Of a DNA stretch of 43,199 nucleotides, positions 25,117 through 34,177 are shown piece by piece; within the stretch, counting starts at the first letter, position 1, and each line of letters opens with the position of its first letter. The notes under the pieces were generated by a model that saw only the letters and a list, made by a program, of their open reading frames with translations, made no database searches and was not told where the DNA came from. Source of the stretch: Gemmataceae bacterium (GTDB taxonomy: Bacteria > Planctomycetota > Planctomycetia > Gemmatales > Gemmataceae); contig JAIBBI010000029.1 in assembly GCA_019694755.1 (NCBI GenBank), positions 1-43,199 on the forward strand, given 5' to 3'. The translations under genes and the position numbers were made by a program.

Positions 25117-27459
25117 TCAGGCCCGCCCGTCTTCGAGGGCGGCAGCCAGAACGTCGTTGATTTTCTCGGCAAAGATGACTTTAGTGTCTTCGCGAACGCT
25201 GGCCGGGAGGTCGCGGATGTCCTTTGCGTTGGCTTTGGGCAGAATGATCCGCTTGATTCCCGCCCGGCGGGCCCCGAGGATCTTCTCCTTGACTCCGCCA
25301 ATGGGCAGGACGAGCCCGGTCAGCGTGATCTCACCAGTCATCGCGGTGTCGGCGCGCGCGGGCCGGCCGGTAAAGAGCGAAGCCAACGCAGTTACCAGCG
25401 CAACGCCGGCCGAAGGTCCGTCTTTGGGTACCGCACCGGCCGGGACATGGATATGGACGCCGCCTTCCTTGAACTTGTCGCGATCAATCCCGAGTTGGCC
25501 GGCGTGTGAAGCCACGTAGCTTTGGGCCGCCCGGGCCGACTCCTGCATGATGTTGCCAAGTTGCCCCGTAATTCGGAGTTCGCCGGAGCCCGGTACTTGC
25601 ATCGCTTCGATGTACAGTACCTCTCCGCCTGCTTCGGTCCAAGCCATGCCGGTAGCCACGCCCGGCGGCATTTCCCGGCGAGCATCCTCCGGCACGAAAT
25701 GCTCGGGCCCCAGCAAGTCGACAAGCAACTCTTCCGATACCGCGATTCGAGACTCGGAGCCACGCGCTACTCGAAGCGCAAGCTTTCGCATGACCTGGCC
25801 GATGGTCCGCTCCAACTGCCGGCATCCGGCTTCGCGCGTGTAACCGCGAATCAACGCAACGATTGTCTTTTCCGGAATGTCGCTTTGCTCGACAGTCAAT
25901 CCCGACTCTGCTCGCTGTCGGGGGATCAAGTATCTCTTGGCGATCTGGAGCTTTTCATCCTCGCTGTACCCGCTGAGCCGGATGATCTCCAGCCGATCCA
26001 ACAGGGGCCGGGGCAGTGGGTCGAGCGCGTTTGCCGTCGCGACAAAGAATACCTTGCTCAGGTCGAACGGCAGGTCGAGGTAGTTGTCGCGAAAAGTACT
26101 GTTCTGGGCGGGGTCGAGAACTTCCAACAGCGCGGCCGACGGATCGCCACGGAAATCCCGGCCGAGCTTGTCGACCTCGTCAAGGAGAATCATCGGATTG
26201 TTGACGCCCGCACGACGGACCGCCTGGATGATCCGACCGGGCATCGCGCCGATGTAGGTACGCCGATGTCCCCGAAGTTCCGATTCGTCGTGCATGCCGC
26301 CCAAGCTGAGCCGCTCGAACTTCCGGCTCATGGACCGGGCGATAGAGTGGCCGAGTGAAGTCTTGCCAACGCCGGGCGGGCCGACAAAGCAGAGAATCGG
26401 GGCCTTCGCCTTGGGGTTAAGTTTCAGAACCGCGAGATGCTCGAGAATCCGTTCCTTCACGTCCGTCAGTCCATAATGATCCTCGTCAAGGATGGTCTGC
26501 GTCCGTTCGATATCGAGCACATCATCGCTGGAATTTTTCCACGGCAACTCAGCTATCAGTTCCAACCAAGTGCGGGTGACCTGATAGTCCGGGGCTTGCG
26601 ACGGTAGACGCTCCAGCCGGGTCAATTCCCGGTCGGACTCGACTCGGACGGCCTCGGGCAGATCTGCCGCGGCCAGCTTCTCTCGGAGTACATCGGCTTC
26701 GGCCCCCTCCGGTGAGCGCTCGCCGAGTTCGTCCTGGATTGCCCGCATTTGCTGGCGGAGAAAATACTGCCGCTGTTCGCGAGTCATTTCCCCCTGGGCC
26801 TTACTGGCAATCTGCTGTTTGAGTTCCAAAATCTGGGCTTCGTGCGTCAGATACTCGTGAATCCGCTGGAGTGCGGCCAGTCGGGTAGGTGCTTCGAGCA
26901 ACGCCTGCTCTTTGGCCACGTCGAGGCTCAACATCGATCCGAGCAGAAAGGTCAATCGCAGCGGATCGGCCGTACCGGACAGCATCTGCATGATCGCGGC
27001 CGGCCCCTGAGGCGGCTGCGCCAACTCAACAACGCGAGCAGCAGCATCAAGGACTTCCCGCTGGAGCGCTTCGATTTCCGGTGACTCGTCTGTCGGCAAC
27101 GGGAACGAATCGACGACGGCCCTGAGGTGTGGTTCCACCTGATCGATTCGAACAATGCGGACACGTTCAATGCCCTGCACCATGACTTCAACGGCATCGT
27201 CCGACCGGTTCATTTTCTTGATGACGGCCCGCGTACCGACGGAAAACAACGCATCGGCATCGAGCCGATCGTCGTCCGCGTTTCGCTGTGCCACCACGAG
27301 GATGATTTTTTCCTCGGTCGCGACTGCCGCTTCGACTGCCGCCACGGAGTTGTCCCTGCCGACGCCCAGTGGAAGGAACAGCGTCGGAAACAACACTGTG
27401 TTCTTGAGCGGCAGGACCGGAAGGCTGACATTCGAAGGGATCGGAGTCGGCTCACTCAC
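25117..27459 (-). CDS. lon: ATP-dependent protease Lon
   Basis: A 780-residue LonA-type protease of normal length. The substrate-binding N domain begins with LPVLPLKNTVLFPTLFLPLGVGR; a coiled-coil region follows (about 190-250, KAQGEMTREQRQYFLRQQMRAIQDELGE). The AAA+ module has Walker A GPPGVGKT at 360-367 and Walker B MILLDEVDK near 423-431. The proteolytic domain has catalytic Ser683 in PKDGPSAG and Lys724 in GGVKEK. Lon degrades misfolded and selected regulatory proteins in the cytoplasm. Its ATG overlaps the stop of the small heat-shock gene by 4 bp, which makes sense as a joint protein-quality-control unit. No CIRCE element is visible upstream. Confidence 0.97.
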   Translation of the reverse strand: MSEPTPIPSNVSLPVLPLKNTVLFPTLFLPLGVGRDNSVAAVEAAVATEEKIILVVAQRNADDDRLDADALFSVGTRAVIKKMNRSDDAVEVMVQGIERVRIVRIDQVEPHLRAVVDSFPLPTDESPEIEALQREVLDAAARVVELAQPPQGPAAIMQMLSGTADPLRLTFLLGSMLSLDVAKEQALLEAPTRLAALQRIHEYLTHEAQILELKQQIASKAQGEMTREQRQYFLRQQMRAIQDELGERSPEGAEADVLREKLAAADLPEAVRVESDRELTRLERLPSQAPDYQVTRTWLELIAELPWKNSSDDVLDIERTQTILDEDHYGLTDVKERILEHLAVLKLNPKAKAPILCFVGPPGVGKTSLGHSIARSMSRKFERLSLGGMHDESELRGHRRTYIGAMPGRIIQAVRRAGVNNPMILLDEVDKLGRDFRGDPSAALLEVLDPAQNSTFRDNYLDLPFDLSKVFFVATANALDPLPRPLLDRLEIIRLSGYSEDEKLQIAKRYLIPRQRAESGLTVEQSDIPEKTIVALIRGYTREAGCRQLERTIGQVMRKLALRVARGSESRIAVSEELLVDLLGPEHFVPEDARREMPPGVATGMAWTEAGGEVLYIEAMQVPGSGELRITGQLGNIMQESARAAQSYVASHAGQLGIDRDKFKEGGVHIHVPAGAVPKDGPSAGVALVTALASLFTGRPARADTAMTGEITLTGLVLPIGGVKEKILGARRAGIKRIILPKANAKDIRDLPASVREDTKVIFAEKINDVLAAALEDGRA

Positions 27460-27845
27460 ACGCCGACCTCCTTGAGGATTCGGATCAACATCATGCCGTT
27501 GTCAAAATGGGTTTCGATGGTGGCTCGTTGCCAGTCACCGGGCAACTCGATCTCGCGTTCAAATCGGCCGTACTCGATTTCCATCCGCGATTGCCGGCAT
27601 CCGGCATCCGGGCAGCAGTCGCGCCGCCGGCCGCTGACGACAAGCGTCCGACCGCGGAGATTGAGTTGAACGTCTTCGGCGGTCACGCCGGCCAGTTCCA
27701 TCTTGACCAGCCAGCCGGTCGGCAGCCGATAAATGTCGGCGGCAGGTTGCCAGGCCGGCTTGGAATGCTCGACCTGTTGAAGGAACAGCGAAACCAGTCT
27801 CACCGCGTCCACGGGCATCGGCCGATCCTCGACTTTCCTAAGCAT
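27456..27845 (-). CDS. Small heat-shock protein (Hsp20/alpha-crystallin family)
   Basis: A 129-residue chaperone. The alpha-crystallin domain spans about residues 35-129: WQPAADIYRLPTGWLVKMELAGVTAEDVQLNLRGRTLVVSGRRR, a middle part with GRFEREIELPGDWQRATIETHFDNGMMLIRILK. The family I-x-I/V tail motif is not clear because the protein ends soon after. Two Cys residues (CCPDAGC) sit in the loop where most family members have none; a metal or redox role is possible but speculative. It starts 38 bp after the topoisomerase B stop, and its own stop overlaps the lon start. Confidence 0.93.
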   Translation of the reverse strand: MLRKVEDRPMPVDAVRLVSLFLQQVEHSKPAWQPAADIYRLPTGWLVKMELAGVTAEDVQLNLRGRTLVVSGRRRDCCPDAGCRQSRMEIEYGRFEREIELPGDWQRATIETHFDNGMMLIRILKEVGV

Positions 27846-27883
27846 CCCTTAGCTTACCAGATCGGGAAGCCTCATCCAACGGG

Positions 27884-29800
27884 TCAGATATCCAACTCCT
27901 CTGCGACCGCCAGAGTCGACGATTCCATGATGAACTTGAACCGATGGGCCGGGTCTTTGCCGAGCAGTTCGACAAACGTCCGGTCGGCATCGAGGTTGGA
28001 CTCGATGTTGACCTTCAGGAGCGTTCGTGTCCGGGGATCCAAGGTCGTCGCCTTGAGAACCGGAGCGTCCATCTCGCCGAGGCCTTTGAACCGGGACACA
28101 TCCGGCTTTGAATTCGCTCGGAGGCCACTGAGGATTTCCTCCTTGTGCCGGTCGTCCCTGGCCCAAAAGGTCTCCTTGCCCACGTCGATCCGGTAAAGCG
28201 GAGGCTGGGCAATGTAGACGTGCCCCTTTCGGATCAGGTCCGTCAGGTGACGAAACAGAAACGTCAGCAGCAGCGTCGAAATGTGGTAGCCGTCGGCGTC
28301 GGCGTCCATCAGCAGGATAATCTTGCCGTATCGTAGCCCGTTGATGTTGAACTTGTCCCCGGCTCCCGTTCCAAGAGCGTTGACCAGATCGGCCAGTTCA
28401 CGATTGGCCATCACAGTGCTGAAGGCGATCCCTTCGGCGTTCAGGATCTTTCCGCGAAGCGGCAGAACGGCCTGAAACCGGTTGTCCCGCCCCTGTTTGG
28501 CGGAACCGCCGGCCGAGTCGCCTTCCACGATGAACAATTCGGACTTGTTCAGGTCGCCGGTTTTGCAGTCGGCAAGTTTACCGGGGAGACTGAGTCGCTT
28601 GCTGCCGGCACTCTTTCTTTTCACTTCCGAGACAGCCTCGCGAGACGCGAGGCGGGCCCGCGCGGCCAGGACGATTCGGCCGACAATCTGGTCGGCCGCC
28701 GACATGTTGTTGCTGAGCCAGGCTTCCAGGGTCGGGCGGACAAACCCGTCGATGATAGCGTTCATTTCCGGATTGTTCAGGCGCTCTTTGGTCTGGCCCT
28801 GGAACATCGGCTCGCGAACGAATACACTCAGCACCCCGACGACACCCTCGCGAATGTCCTCGGCCGTGATATCGAGCCCTTTGGTCGCCTTGATTTCGTG
28901 TGTCGCGATGTAATTGCGGATCGCCTTGACGATGGCCCCTTTGAAACCTGATTCGTGCGTGCCGCCCGCCAACGTGCGGATACCGTTGACGTACGAACGG
29001 AAGACTTCTTCGGTGGCTTCGGTCCACTGCAAGGCCGCCTCGATCTTTTCGCCAGTCGTGCGGGCGACGTAAAAGGCGGCGTCGCTGACCGTCGGCTTGT
29101 CCGCATCTTTGACCAGTTTGCCGAGAAACTCGGGGATGCCACCCGGGTGGCTGAGTTCCAGCGTCTCACCCGTCTTCTCGTTCTTAAAGACGATGGTGAG
29201 CCCCGAGTGGATGTAGCTCATGTCCTCCAGATGAGCCCGGATTTGCTCGGCATCAAACTGCGTCGTCTTGAAGATGGTGTCGTCGGGCGCGAACGTGATC
29301 AGGGTACCGTGCCCGCGGAATTGCCCTAGCTTCTTCAACGGGGCGACGGGAATACCCTTGCGATAAACCTGCTGGTACTCGTACCCGTCCCGGCGAATGG
29401 TCGCGGTAAGCTGTTTCGACAGCGCGTTAACGACCGACGAGCCGACGCCGTGCAGGCCGCCCGAATGTATGTAATTGTCGCCCTCTCCGAACTTCGCACC
29501 CGAGTGAAGCGTCGTCAGCAGCAGTTCCAGTGCCGGCCTTTTGTGTTTCGGGTGCATATCGACGGGGATACCCCGGCCGTTGTCTTGCACCGTAACCGCA
29601 TCGCCCGATTTGTGCAGCGTGACGATGACGGAGTCGGCAAAGCCGTTGAGGTGTTCGTCGACAGCGTTGTCGACGATCTCCCAGACGAGGTGGTGAAGGC
29701 CTTTGGCATCGGTCGAGCCGATGTACATCGACGGACGCTTGCGGACAGGCTCCAGGCCCTCAAGAACTGTAATGTCGGCTGCGGTGTAGCGATTCGCCAT
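27884..29800 (-). CDS. Type IIA DNA topoisomerase subunit B (GyrB/ParE)
   Basis: A 638-residue ATPase subunit. The GHKL ATPase domain has EIVDNAVDEH (catalytic Glu41, Asn45), QDNGRGIPVD and the GGLHGVGSSVVNAL loop. The Toprim domain has ELFIVEGDSAGGSAKQGRD and the metal-binding LMDADADGYHISTLLLTF. The C-terminus holds FKGLGEMD and ends at RFKFIMES..., the standard Gyr/Par end. The length fits ParE and the shorter GyrB proteins, so gyrase versus topoisomerase IV cannot be decided from this subunit. Subunit A lies 53 bp upstream, and together they form an A2B2 enzyme that passes DNA strands to control supercoiling or unlink chromosomes. Confidence 0.95.
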   Translation of the reverse strand: MANRYTAADITVLEGLEPVRKRPSMYIGSTDAKGLHHLVWEIVDNAVDEHLNGFADSVIVTLHKSGDAVTVQDNGRGIPVDMHPKHKRPALELLLTTLHSGAKFGEGDNYIHSGGLHGVGSSVVNALSKQLTATIRRDGYEYQQVYRKGIPVAPLKKLGQFRGHGTLITFAPDDTIFKTTQFDAEQIRAHLEDMSYIHSGLTIVFKNEKTGETLELSHPGGIPEFLGKLVKDADKPTVSDAAFYVARTTGEKIEAALQWTEATEEVFRSYVNGIRTLAGGTHESGFKGAIVKAIRNYIATHEIKATKGLDITAEDIREGVVGVLSVFVREPMFQGQTKERLNNPEMNAIIDGFVRPTLEAWLSNNMSAADQIVGRIVLAARARLASREAVSEVKRKSAGSKRLSLPGKLADCKTGDLNKSELFIVEGDSAGGSAKQGRDNRFQAVLPLRGKILNAEGIAFSTVMANRELADLVNALGTGAGDKFNINGLRYGKIILLMDADADGYHISTLLLTFLFRHLTDLIRKGHVYIAQPPLYRIDVGKETFWARDDRHKEEILSGLRANSKPDVSRFKGLGEMDAPVLKATTLDPRTRTLLKVNIESNLDADRTFVELLGKDPAHRFKFIMESSTLAVAEELDI

Positions 29801-29853
29801 TGTCTGCCGTGATCTCTCGTTGTCAGATTAAACTGTCGGCCCGGGTCGCCCGT

Positions 29854-32208
29854 TCAGTCGTAAAGTCCCTTGCCACCGCGACCTGGCCTCTTCGCGTCCT
29901 TTTCTTCCATCTCTTCCCAATTCACCAGTTCGATCTCGGCGGGCAGGACGCGAAGCAACCGGGACCGCTTGACAACTTCGAATCCCTTGCCGCCCCGATG
30001 CGTAACGGTGTAAGCCCCACGTCGAAGTTCGTGGGTCTTCCCGCCACTGGTTTCGACGACGCAGGCATCGTGCCGGTTGCCAATCAACGCGCCGCCCAAA
30101 CACTCATCGCCGTCGTTGAGTTTGATCCCCAGCACGCCCTTGCCCGCGCTGCTCAGCACCGGGATCTCCGCGATTTCAAAGTGAATGACATGTCCCTCGG
30201 CCGACGCCAGAAACAAGCTGGTCTCCTCGCCCACAATTGCGGTGAGCACGACCTTGTCTCCGTCATTGAGCCGGACGAACCGCCGGCCGACTTTCGTCGA
30301 TTCCGTGCGATAAGACACGTAGGGAAGGCGTGACACCAAACCCTGCTTCGTGGCCGTGATCAAATACGGACCCGGCGGGTCTCCCTTGGCTCCCTTCACC
30401 GATTCGGGGATGAAACGGGAATCTCCAGTGGTCGCGGCTACGAGTCGTACGCCGTCACCGAGCTTGAAAAACTTCGTGACCGGCTCGCCGTACCCGGAGC
30501 TGGCTGGAACTTCATTGACCCGCATCGTGTAAGCCGCGCCGTCGTCGGCGAAGAACACGACGGTGTCCAAGGTGCTGGCAGGCACCACGGCCAAGACGCT
30601 GTCTCCCTCGCGAACACGCGTCGTTTCGATCGAAGCGAGTCGGCCGACCCGTTTGATCCAGCCGTCCCGCGTCACGACGATATTCGTGTTCTCGCGGACA
30701 ATGTAGGCTTCTTCGTTGAACTCGAGTACATCTTCGTCGGTCGCCACCCGGCTCCGCCGCTTGTCGCCGAACTTCTCGGCCAACTCGCTCAGTTCCGACT
30801 TGACGACGCCCCAGAGCTTCGACTTCGACTTCAGGATCCCTTCGATCCTCTCGGCCTCGGCCTTTTTTTCGCGGAGTTCATCGAGAATCTTCTTGATCTC
30901 CATCTGCGCGATTCGGTAAAGCTGAGCTTCGAGGATCGCATTGGCCTGAATCTCGTCCAGTTTGAACCGCTTGATCAGCTTCTCGGCCGCGTCCGCCTTA
31001 CCTTCGCTCGTTCGAATGATCCGGATTGCTTCGTCCAGGGCGTTGAAGATGATCCGGAAGCCCTCGAGGATGTGAATCCGCTTGCGGAGTTGCTCCAGAT
31101 CGTACTCAAATCGCCGCTTGACCGTCGCGAATCGAAAGTCATTGAAGTACTGGAGTATCGGCTTGAGTCCGAGACGCTCGGGCCGGATGATTCCGTCGGC
31201 CGATGGGACGAGGCAGGTCATGTTGTACGCGAAGTTTTGTTGAAGCGCGGTGTGCTTGTAGAGGTAGGCCATGATCATGGCCGGGTCGGCATCTTGCTTC
31301 ATTTCGAGGACGATGCGGGTATTCTCGTCCGACTCGTTATGTACGCCGAGCAGCTGCGGCAGCTTTCGTGTTTCTACGATCGCCCCGATTTCGGCTTCCA
31401 GATTGCCCCGGTTCACCCCATACGGGATGGACGTGATGACAATCTGCGACTTGGGCCCCGGAGTCTCAACGCGCCATTCGCCCTGTATTTTGATCGAACC
31501 GGAGCCTTCCTCGTAGATGCGGCGCAGCGTGGGGCGGTCGGTAATGATCTTCCCGCCGAGCGGAAAGTCCGGGCCCTTCATTTTGTTCAGAAGCGTCGCC
31601 GTTGTGGCGTCGGGGTCTTCAATGAGGGTAATGCACGCAGCAATCACCTCTGCCAGATTGTGCGGCGGAATGTTCGATGCCAGTCCGACGGCGATACCCG
31701 ACGTGCCATTGACGAGCAGGTTCGGAAACTGCGCCGGCAACACGACCGGTTCTTCTCGGGTGTTGTCGAAGTTGGGCCGGAAGTCGACGGTCTTTTGCTT
31801 CATCTCGGCCATCAGCCGCTCGGAGACGGCCGACAGTTTCGCCTCCGTGTACCGGAAGGCTGCCGGTGAGTCCCCCTCGACGGAGCCGAAATTTCCCTGC
31901 CCGGTGACGAGCGGTGCCCGCATCACCCAATTTTGGGCCATGCGGACCAACGCATCGTAAGCGGCCTCGGGGCTGTGCGGGTGGTAGTTGCCGATGACTT
32001 CGCCGATAATCTTGGCACACTTGCGGGGCTTGGCATCCGAGTACAGATGCAGATCCTGGTACATCGTGTACAACATGCGGCGCTGGACGGGTTTGAGTCC
32101 GTCGCGGACGTCGGGAAGGGCTCTAGATTGAATGACCGAGAGCGCGTAATGCAGGTAGCGGTGGCGGGTTTCTTCGGAAATCGAGACCGGATGAATCGTC
32201 TCCGCCAT
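29854..32208 (-). CDS. Type IIA DNA topoisomerase subunit A (GyrA/ParC)
   Basis: A 784-residue breakage-reunion subunit. The N-terminus has YALSVIQSRALPDVRDGLKPVQRRML, the quinolone-region helix, and catalytic Tyr120 in PAAFRYTEAKLS. The C-terminal half has beta-pinwheel repeats (for example IVVTRDGWIKRVG, LITATKQGLVSRLPY, VVLTAIVGEETSLFLASAEGHVIHFEI). GyrA proteins carry a QRRGGKG box in the first blade; here only a degenerate form, HRGGKG, is found near residues 737-742 in the last blade, and a second RGGKG lies in the final tail. This makes a topoisomerase IV-like (ParC) role plausible, but the box could still allow DNA wrapping. Subunit A precedes subunit B. Confidence 0.95.
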   Translation of the reverse strand: MAETIHPVSISEETRHRYLHYALSVIQSRALPDVRDGLKPVQRRMLYTMYQDLHLYSDAKPRKCAKIIGEVIGNYHPHSPEAAYDALVRMAQNWVMRAPLVTGQGNFGSVEGDSPAAFRYTEAKLSAVSERLMAEMKQKTVDFRPNFDNTREEPVVLPAQFPNLLVNGTSGIAVGLASNIPPHNLAEVIAACITLIEDPDATTATLLNKMKGPDFPLGGKIITDRPTLRRIYEEGSGSIKIQGEWRVETPGPKSQIVITSIPYGVNRGNLEAEIGAIVETRKLPQLLGVHNESDENTRIVLEMKQDADPAMIMAYLYKHTALQQNFAYNMTCLVPSADGIIRPERLGLKPILQYFNDFRFATVKRRFEYDLEQLRKRIHILEGFRIIFNALDEAIRIIRTSEGKADAAEKLIKRFKLDEIQANAILEAQLYRIAQMEIKKILDELREKKAEAERIEGILKSKSKLWGVVKSELSELAEKFGDKRRSRVATDEDVLEFNEEAYIVRENTNIVVTRDGWIKRVGRLASIETTRVREGDSVLAVVPASTLDTVVFFADDGAAYTMRVNEVPASSGYGEPVTKFFKLGDGVRLVAATTGDSRFIPESVKGAKGDPPGPYLITATKQGLVSRLPYVSYRTESTKVGRRFVRLNDGDKVVLTAIVGEETSLFLASAEGHVIHFEIAEIPVLSSAGKGVLGIKLNDGDECLGGALIGNRHDACVVETSGGKTHELRRGAYTVTHRGGKGFEVVKRSRLLRVLPAEIELVNWEEMEEKDAKRPGRGGKGLYD

Positions 32209-32288
32209 CAGCGGCGTCCTCGTGCCTGACAGGGTCGGAAAGACGTTTTAGCGATCCACCCGCCACAAGGCCAAAACTCGACGCAAGC

Positions 32289-33026
32289 TCAACGAGGGCG
32301 AATCGTACTAAGGCCTCCATCGACGCCAAACACCTGACCGGTCACCCACGATGCTCCGGCTCCCAGTAGCCAACCAGCGAGTTCCGCGACATCGGCTGGT
32401 TCGCCAATTCTTCCAAGCGGGTGCATCGCAGTGGAAGCTTTCAGCGCCGATTCGTTGCCGACAATGCGTGCTGATAGCGGTGTCCGGACGAGTCCCGGTG
32501 CAATGCAATTGACGCGGAGGCCCCGCGGAGCGTACGTTGCCGCCGCCGATAAGGTCAATCCCTGCACTCCGGCCTTGGCGGCGGCAATTGCCTCATGATT
32601 GGCGAGCCCGATCCGAGCCGCCACTGTCGAGAAAAGCACGATCGAGCCTGCGCCCGAAACTGACTTCACGTACGCACGGATAAGTCGAAATGAGGTCGTC
32701 AGGTTAACGGCCAGAGTCTCGTCCCATTCCGTATCGGATAACAGATGTGCCGGTTTGAGAACGATGGAGCCCAGGCAGTTGGCCGCTCCGTCCAACTGGC
32801 CAAAGGCGTCTCTCGCCCGCGTGACCGCTTCGTCGATGACGCCGGCCTGCGTCGCATCACCGGGAAAACACTCCGCACCGATCTCGTCCGCAATCGATTT
32901 CAATCGCTCCTGCGATCGGCCGACGAGCATGACTCTGGCCCCACCAGCCGTCAGAATTCGGGCAATTGCGGTTCCGATGCCGCCGGCCCCTCCGAGCAGC
33001 AGATAAGCCCTACTGTTCATCGACAT
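32289..33026 (-). CDS. SDR-family protein without the catalytic tyrosine
   Basis: A 245-residue Rossmann-fold protein. The nucleotide-binding motif GGAGGIG near residues 10-16, the NxAG-like segment AANCLGS, and the C-terminal GQVFGVDGG are typical of short-chain dehydrogenases. In the active-site helix the Tyr-x-x-x-Lys motif reads IAAAK: the Lys is kept but the Tyr is Ile, and the preceding Ser position is Thr (FSTVAARIG). Such a protein may still bind NAD(P) but is unlikely to use the standard SDR mechanism. It is the last gene of the carotenoid-type set. The start at 33026 follows GGGAG; ATG 33020, which overlaps the glycosyltransferase stop, is an alternative. Confidence 0.88.
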   Translation of the reverse strand: MSMNSRAYLLLGGAGGIGTAIARILTAGGARVMLVGRSQERLKSIADEIGAECFPGDATQAGVIDEAVTRARDAFGQLDGAANCLGSIVLKPAHLLSDTEWDETLAVNLTTSFRLIRAYVKSVSGAGSIVLFSTVAARIGLANHEAIAAAKAGVQGLTLSAAATYAPRGLRVNCIAPGLVRTPLSARIVGNESALKASTAMHPLGRIGEPADVAELAGWLLGAGASWVTGQVFGVDGGLSTIRPR

Positions 33027-34177
33027 CGGTCACTCCCGTCAGACGGACGATCCATGATTGGCGGCTGGACCCGACCTTTCCACCCAACCGGTCGCCCGAT
33101 CAGTCGCCGGGCCAGCGCGTACCACTGAATCGCCAGCAAAAGGAAAATACCAACGGGATGGAGAATGGCCCCGAGCAGCGACTGATGAAACCGCCGGACC
33201 GCGAGCAATCGCGGAAGTAACGCAAGAAGACAGGCAGCGACGACCGGCCAACGCTGATGGACAGCCAGTGATTTGTAACCCATCGCCAGGAAGAAAGGAA
33301 GAACGGCGCCACCGCCGAGTAAGACAGTCCACGGCACAATCGCCGCGGCCGAACCGATCCCTTCCCCTGCATTTTTGGCGAGCCCGTTCCAGAGCTGACC
33401 GGCCGAGTGGTACATGCGGCACGAAGCAACTTGAGTCGCATCGCATAAGTCTGTCCGAAGTCCTGCACGCCGGTAGGCACGCGGCAGCTTTACGCCATCG
33501 TGAAAGGAGTCGCGAATGGCAGCGTGGCCGTTGCTTGCAGCGTACCCGGCCCGAGTCGTGAGAAACAACTGGCCGCACCCGGCACCCAATGCGGGGTGGT
33601 TGATCATCCTCATAATCCACACGGGGAGATACCCGAGAAGGAGAAAGTGGATCAACGGGATGACGAGTTTTTCAAGCAAAGTGCCAGTGATCTGCCGGGG
33701 AACGCCACTGACGAGATCGGCCCGACTCGACAATTGAAATGCCACAAGCCGGGCGAGGCCGTCGTGCTCGAGTCGCACGTCGGCATCCAGAAACACGAAA
33801 ATGTCGTATTGGGCGGCCAGGGCCAGCTGATAACACGCGTGCTGCTTGCCCGACCACCCGGGCGGCAATTCAGCGCCCTGCAGTAATCGCACGCGGGAAT
33901 CCTGATTCGCAGCCGCTCGAACAACGCCAGCGGTTTCATCCGTCGAATGATCGTCGAGTACGACCACTTCGACTTCCACGTCTCGACTCACGAGGGCGGA
34001 CTCGATCGCAGGCCCGATTGATGCTTCCTCGTTTCGGGCAGGAATCAGCACTGAAACGTGCGGTTCGCCATCGCCGGGCCCTGGCGGCGTAACATAGTAC
34101 GCGCCGTTCCGCAAGTACATGTAAGCCGGAATCGCGGCCAGAACGCACGCCATTACGCAGATCGTGGTGACAATCAT
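33017..34177 (-). CDS. Glycosyltransferase family 2, likely carotenoid glycosyltransferase (CrtQ-like)
   Basis: A 386-residue membrane-associated glycosyltransferase. One N-terminal helix (VTTICVMACVLAAIPAYMYL) precedes the GT-A domain: VSVLIPARNEEASIGPAIESAL, VVVLDDHSTDET, the metal-binding DXD in FVFLDADVRLE, and the acceptor region GQLFLTTRAGYAASNGH. The C-terminus has two or three hydrophobic helices (WTVLLGGGAVLPFFLAMG, LLGAILHPVGIFLLLAIQW). The architecture matches CrtQ and related enzymes of C30 carotenoid pathways. The start overlaps the acyltransferase stop by 4 bp and the stop overlaps the SDR gene, so co-expression is nearly certain. Confidence 0.9.
   Translation of the reverse strand: MIVTTICVMACVLAAIPAYMYLRNGAYYVTPPGPGDGEPHVSVLIPARNEEASIGPAIESALVSRDVEVEVVVLDDHSTDETAGVVRAAANQDSRVRLLQGAELPPGWSGKQHACYQLALAAQYDIFVFLDADVRLEHDGLARLVAFQLSSRADLVSGVPRQITGTLLEKLVIPLIHFLLLGYLPVWIMRMINHPALGAGCGQLFLTTRAGYAASNGHAAIRDSFHDGVKLPRAYRRAGLRTDLCDATQVASCRMYHSAGQLWNGLAKNAGEGIGSAAAIVPWTVLLGGGAVLPFFLAMGYKSLAVHQRWPVVAACLLALLPRLLAVRRFHQSLLGAILHPVGIFLLLAIQWYALARRLIGRPVGWKGRVQPPIMDRPSDGSDRCR

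Noticed and set aside
27846-27883. Possible CIRCE heat-shock operator before the hsp20-lon genes
   Set aside because: No inverted repeat of the CIRCE type is present in the 38-bp gap or in the neighbouring coding ends.
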